33,099 nt of DNA from contig JAVBLE010000059.1 of NCBI GenBank assembly GCA_031553685.1, forward strand, positions 1 to 33,099, given 5' to 3'. The notes under the pieces were generated by a model. It worked only from the letters and a program-made list of their open reading frames with translations, was not told the DNA's origin and did not search any database. Position 1 is the first letter of the stretch; every line of letters begins with the position of its first letter. Of this stretch, positions 29,489-33,099 are shown in pieces. The stretch comes from JAFGVL01 sp031553685. GTDB taxonomy: Bacteria; Bacteroidota; Bacteroidia; Bacteroidales; Paludibacteraceae. A program made the position numbers and the translations under genes.

Positions 29489-32400
29489 ATAATTTTTTGT
29501 TTAATTGTTTTACTTCAGTTATTCTTTCAGCATACAAGTCTGCTAATAAATATGGCAAATCATAATCATTAGCCAAGTCTTCAACATACTCAGGATAAAA
29601 TTTCAAAATAGATAAACACATATCATATTTTGATTTTTCATTCATGGAGTAGCCTAATTGTTTTACTCTTTCCAAAATGTCTATTTGTTCTTCCTCAATA
29701 AAAAATTGTTTGATATTACTTAAAGCTTTTTCAAAACGCTCTATCCCATCACTATCTTGATATTGATTTAAGAATAGGCGGATTAATCCACTTAAAAGAT
29801 TTAACCCAGTGTTATCTATCCCTCTTTCTAAGAATCGGCTTAGTCCATCTCTAAGTTCTTCAAACTTCTTTTTTCTTTCATCTAAATTACTAATCTCAGG
29901 AATGAAAATCTCTTTTGTAATTTCATTTTGGTTATTCAAAATTCTTATTGTAAAGATTTCAAACCATCTCTTATAATCATTTGGAGTTTCAGATATATGT
30001 TGATATAGAAATGTAGTATCAGTAAATTTGAAATAATTATCAATTCTCCGCTTAAAAGAGTCACTATCTTTAAATTCATGACACCAATCCACAAGAGTTT
30101 TTAATGATTGTTTCCTATTATAAACAACACCTTCAAATATCCAATTAAGCAGATAATAAACAGCCTTTTCTAAGAAACTATCTTTTTGCATAGAATAAAT
30201 ACCAAGAGTAACATCTCTATCAATTTGATATTTATTAATATGATTAGAGATATGCTTTATAACACTCTTTTCTTCACAAGAGTCAAATTCAACTTCAAAA
30301 TGAGTTTTAAAATCGGTAGTCCAATCTGCAACAATTCCTAATAAACTTAATCTATAAATAACTTTTTGTAATACATCTTCATCTATCCCAAGACTTAGTT
30401 GTGCATCTTGCCAATATATTTTTTGTACAGTTTTATTCTTGAAATATTTATGTATAAAGGCTATAACTATTTTAGCTTCTTCATCTATGTCTTTCTGTCC
30501 TTGAAGAAACAAGAAGATTTGACGAAAAACATCTTGTCCTGACCATCCAGCTTCTTGACTAATTTTTTTAATTTCAGAAAAGGTTGTATCAAGATGAAAC
30601 AATCTCTCTACTCTTTCTTTGTTAATAGTTTCTGGAGAATAAAGTACTATACATTTACCTTCTTTATTTTTATTTTCTTCTTTATTTTTATCCCATCTTC
30701 CTGCTCTTCCTGCTTCTTGATATAATGCTTCTACAGAACTTGGTAAGCCATAGTGAATTGTATAATGAATATTATCTTTATCGATTCCCATTCCAAAGGC
30801 TTTTGTTGCAACTAACAAAGGATATTCATTATTTTTAAATTTTTGTTGAACATTCTCTTTATGTTTTTTAAATTCTGCTTCCTCCATTAAATCAATTTTT
30901 ATTCCATTTTGATTGATTTGAGGAATTTTTCCCGAATACCAATTACTTTTATCCTGATATAAAGTATTTAAAAATGAAGATACTGGATAACATCCAAATT
31001 GTCCATTTACATTAGGTGTAAATATTATTGCAGACTTCTCTGTAGTTGTAACAAAATCTTCTTTGTCTGAAAAATCTTGAATAACATTTTGAAGTAAAGT
31101 TCTTTTATTTCCATTATCATTTATAACATTAAAGACTAATTCTTTTCTGCTATAATCTAATAATGACTTGATATTTTCATCTTGCAATTTTTTATTTTGC
31201 CTTGAAAATTCAATCTTTATATCACTTAACACATTAACAGAAGCTGTTGCTGTTAATCCCAAGAACTTAATTACACCTTCTCCTTTTTCATCTTTTGGAC
31301 TTAGTTTGTCTATTGTTTTTGCCATGTTTAGGTATGAAGTCCTAAAATCATGTCCCCATTCAGACAAGCAATGAACTTCATCAATCACGGCATAGGCAAT
31401 AGAGAAGTTTGTTGTTATACTTCGTAGTTTATCTCTAAAAGATGGAATTTGTAATTTTTCTGGAGAAATCCACACAAATAAATAAGACCCTTTTTCAAAA
31501 TCAACTTCTACCTTTCTTCTCTCATCTGGGTTGAAATCACTTGTTATATGATGTACATTAGTTATGTGCATTTTCCTAAGATTCTCATTTTGGTCATTCA
31601 TCAGAGACTTAATAGGACATACAACAAAATTTACAGATGGTTGCAGCAAACAAGCTAACTGATAACACAATGATTTTCCTCCTCCTGTAGGTAATAGTCC
31701 AATTGTGTCATTTCTATTTAAAGCATTACTAACAATAGGAAATTGTCCTTCTCTAAAAGAAGGTTTATCAAAAAGATTTTGTAGAAAAAACTCTAATGTA
31801 GAAGTATCCTTTTGTGTAATATCATAGTTTATAGGTTCAGTTGCACTTACTCTGAAATAATTTCTTTCTTTAAGAATATCAAAATAATCTGTTCTTACAT
31901 AGAGAATATCTTCATTGATTTTGTTTTCATCAGTATATCTTTTAAATACAGAAAAATCTATATTAATTGATTTTGTTGTTGGTTTGAACATTTGTTTATC
32001 CGTAATTACCTGTATAGAGTAATCAGGTTTTTTAAACTTAGTCTTATGCTTCAACTGCCATAACTTTTCTAGCCAAATAAGCGTGTCTTCTATTGCCAAT
32101 TCTGCAAAATTATCTAAATCTTCATCAATGAAAATATTAAAGTCCCATTTCCCTTTTAAAGTCAGATAATTATGAATCAATAGTTCTAACAATAGAATCT
32201 GAAAACGAATTACTGCTGTTGGAAGTAACTTTGTTTGTTTCTCAATTTCACTAATTGAATTGGTTTTGATTTTACTGTAACTTACTCTATAATTATCTAA
32301 TAGGTTTTTATATTGTTCTAAATGTTCAAGAATTAGATTAACCTTAGAAATATATTGCCCATTTCTAAGCTCTTCTGTAGTAATTCTAATAGTAGCAATT

Positions 32401-32936
32401 CCTCTGCTATATAAATAATTATCCCTTTGTCTATCTGAAATTCGGGCAACATCATTTAACTTATGCTGTTGCCCATCAATTTCAATTACTAATTTAGCTT
32501 GAGGCAAATAGAAATCAACTTGTTGATTAACAAAGTCGCTAACTTCTTCTCCAACTATTGTTGTTATTTCAATTTCTGGAATTATTAAAGACTGAACGAA
32601 TGTGAATTCTCCAAAAGTTTTAGGGATTAATTCTTCAAAGAATTCTTTTGCAGGATAATAGTTATTTGTAGAATCTCCTTTAATAGTGTTATACCAAACA
32701 GGAGTTTTACCATCTACAAATAAAAATCTATCTTTAAAATTATCTAAAAGATGTACTTCCCCTAAATGACTTTGCAGATATTTAGATAAAGTTGTAGGAA
32801 ATCCTCTTTGTAGTAGATTTTTTAGAACATACAGCAAAGGCAATACTTCTCTATCCGTAATTGTGTTTTCAATTAAATTTTGAATAACAAAATTAGGATT
32901 TGTAAAAGCATAGTTTGCTGTATATTTTTTCATCAT
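29466..32936 (-). CDS. DUF559/Vsr-like nuclease fused to a RecQ-type helicase
   Basis: 1156 residues. Residues ~95-210 look like a DUF559/Vsr-type PD-(D/E)xK nuclease: VDFYLPQAKLVIEIDGQQH with Asp141, Glu152 and Asp154 in place, then DRQRDNYL and an IRI strand. Residues ~390-765 are a superfamily 2 helicase of RecQ type: Walker A LLPTGGGKS (414-422), DEVH (519-522) followed by CLSEWGHDFR, TATA (562-565), and motif VI QEAGRAGR (740-747) after AFGMGIDKDNIHY. The last ~390 residues are helical and not recognisable. RecQ's zinc-binding and HRDC parts are not evident. DNA is AT-rich compared with the chromosome part. It is first in a group with a coiled-coil protein and a SymE-like toxin. Two Mets at the start (32936 or 32933). 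Confidence 0.85.
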   Translation of the reverse strand: MMKKYTANYAFTNPNFVIQNLIENTITDREVLPLLYVLKNLLQRGFPTTLSKYLQSHLGEVHLLDNFKDRFLFVDGKTPVWYNTIKGDSTNNYYPAKEFFEELIPKTFGEFTFVQSLIIPEIEITTIVGEEVSDFVNQQVDFYLPQAKLVIEIDGQQHKLNDVARISDRQRDNYLYSRGIATIRITTEELRNGQYISKVNLILEHLEQYKNLLDNYRVSYSKIKTNSISEIEKQTKLLPTAVIRFQILLLELLIHNYLTLKGKWDFNIFIDEDLDNFAELAIEDTLIWLEKLWQLKHKTKFKKPDYSIQVITDKQMFKPTTKSINIDFSVFKRYTDENKINEDILYVRTDYFDILKERNYFRVSATEPINYDITQKDTSTLEFFLQNLFDKPSFREGQFPIVSNALNRNDTIGLLPTGGGKSLCYQLACLLQPSVNFVVCPIKSLMNDQNENLRKMHITNVHHITSDFNPDERRKVEVDFEKGSYLFVWISPEKLQIPSFRDKLRSITTNFSIAYAVIDEVHCLSEWGHDFRTSYLNMAKTIDKLSPKDEKGEGVIKFLGLTATASVNVLSDIKIEFSRQNKKLQDENIKSLLDYSRKELVFNVINDNGNKRTLLQNVIQDFSDKEDFVTTTEKSAIIFTPNVNGQFGCYPVSSFLNTLYQDKSNWYSGKIPQINQNGIKIDLMEEAEFKKHKENVQQKFKNNEYPLLVATKAFGMGIDKDNIHYTIHYGLPSSVEALYQEAGRAGRWDKNKEENKNKEGKCIVLYSPETINKERVERLFHLDTTFSEIKKISQEAGWSGQDVFRQIFLFLQGQKDIDEEAKIVIAFIHKYFKNKTVQKIYWQDAQLSLGIDEDVLQKVIYRLSLLGIVADWTTDFKTHFEVEFDSCEEKSVIKHISNHINKYQIDRDVTLGIYSMQKDSFLEKAVYYLLNWIFEGVVYNRKQSLKTLVDWCHEFKDSDSFKRRIDNYFKFTDTTFLYQHISETPNDYKRWFEIFTIRILNNQNEITKEIFIPEISNLDERKKKFEELRDGLSRFLERGIDNTGLNLLSGLIRLFLNQYQDSDGIERFEKALSNIKQFFIEEEQIDILERVKQLGYSMNEKSKYDMCLSILKFYPEYVEDLANDYDLPYLLADLYAERITEVKQLNKKLYEQLAEI

Positions 32937-33099
32937 ACTATCTTGTAATTAGATAAGAACCCGTTGGCGGAATTAGCAATAGGATAAAAACGCAATAAAA
33001 AGTTGTACATAAGCTTAATAATTTGTATTTTGTAATCGCTAAACAACAGAATACAATTAAGTTATGCACAACCTGAAAACAAATTTCGATAAAATATTG
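32937..33099. other. Upstream of the helicase gene, no gene seen
   Basis: AT-rich, with no clear -7 box for the helicase on the minus strand. No convincing start of a gene on either strand before the window ends. Confidence 0.4.

Overview
The window comes from a member of the Bacteroidota, most likely the order Bacteroidales. Evidence: secreted enzymes with type IX secretion C-terminal sorting domains, a GldA-type ABC ATPase, DUF4254 and DUF4197 proteins, promoter boxes of the Bacteroidetes form TAnnTTTG, no Shine-Dalgarno sequences, and an F-type ATP synthase gene order (atpD-atpC-membrane protein-atpB-atpE-atpF-atpH-atpA-atpG) with a short epsilon subunit.

Layout. 1-3700: a secreted endonuclease I-family nuclease, a Wzx-like flippase and a small lipoprotein. 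3727-3907: a long rod-like inverted repeat that looks like a structured RNA, perhaps a 6S RNA. 4013-7423: ruvB and thiL, separated by a STAND/AAA-type ATPase gene flanked by two nearly identical 42-bp palindromes. 7513-9688: a 4Fe-4S protein, a DUF4254 protein and a GT9 glycosyltransferase on the minus strand, with GC-rich folded repeats around them. 9814-10719: gldA on the plus strand, ending at a shared bidirectional terminator.

10774-21148 is the ATP synthase operon, read on the minus strand from a good promoter at 21217-21246. All eight subunit genes look intact, but the operon is full of foreign genes: a PIN toxin-antitoxin pair after atpC, a frameshifted ORF6N gene after atpB, and after atpH a secreted two-repeat protein plus an intact ORF6N gene. 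The remaining spacers hold AT-rich inverted repeats or a GC-rich repeat.

21465-28423: a YfcE-type phosphoesterase, a secreted PL9 pectate lyase in an apparent operon with lpxB, a 156-bp MITE-like element with 24-bp inverted ends and an 8-bp duplication, a secreted PL10 pectate lyase, and a DUF4197 protein. The two lyases suggest growth on pectin.

28464-33099 is accessory DNA. It starts at the 3' part of a tRNA-Phe gene whose 5' half is missing, the usual scar at one end of an element integrated into a tRNA gene. Beyond it the DNA is visibly AT-richer and holds a three-gene minus-strand operon: a 1156-residue protein joining a DUF559/Vsr-like nuclease domain to a RecQ-type helicase, a coiled-coil protein with a C-terminal membrane anchor, and a SymE-like toxin. 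This has the composition and location of a defence module. I do not recognise the combination, so it is the best candidate for an undescribed system here.
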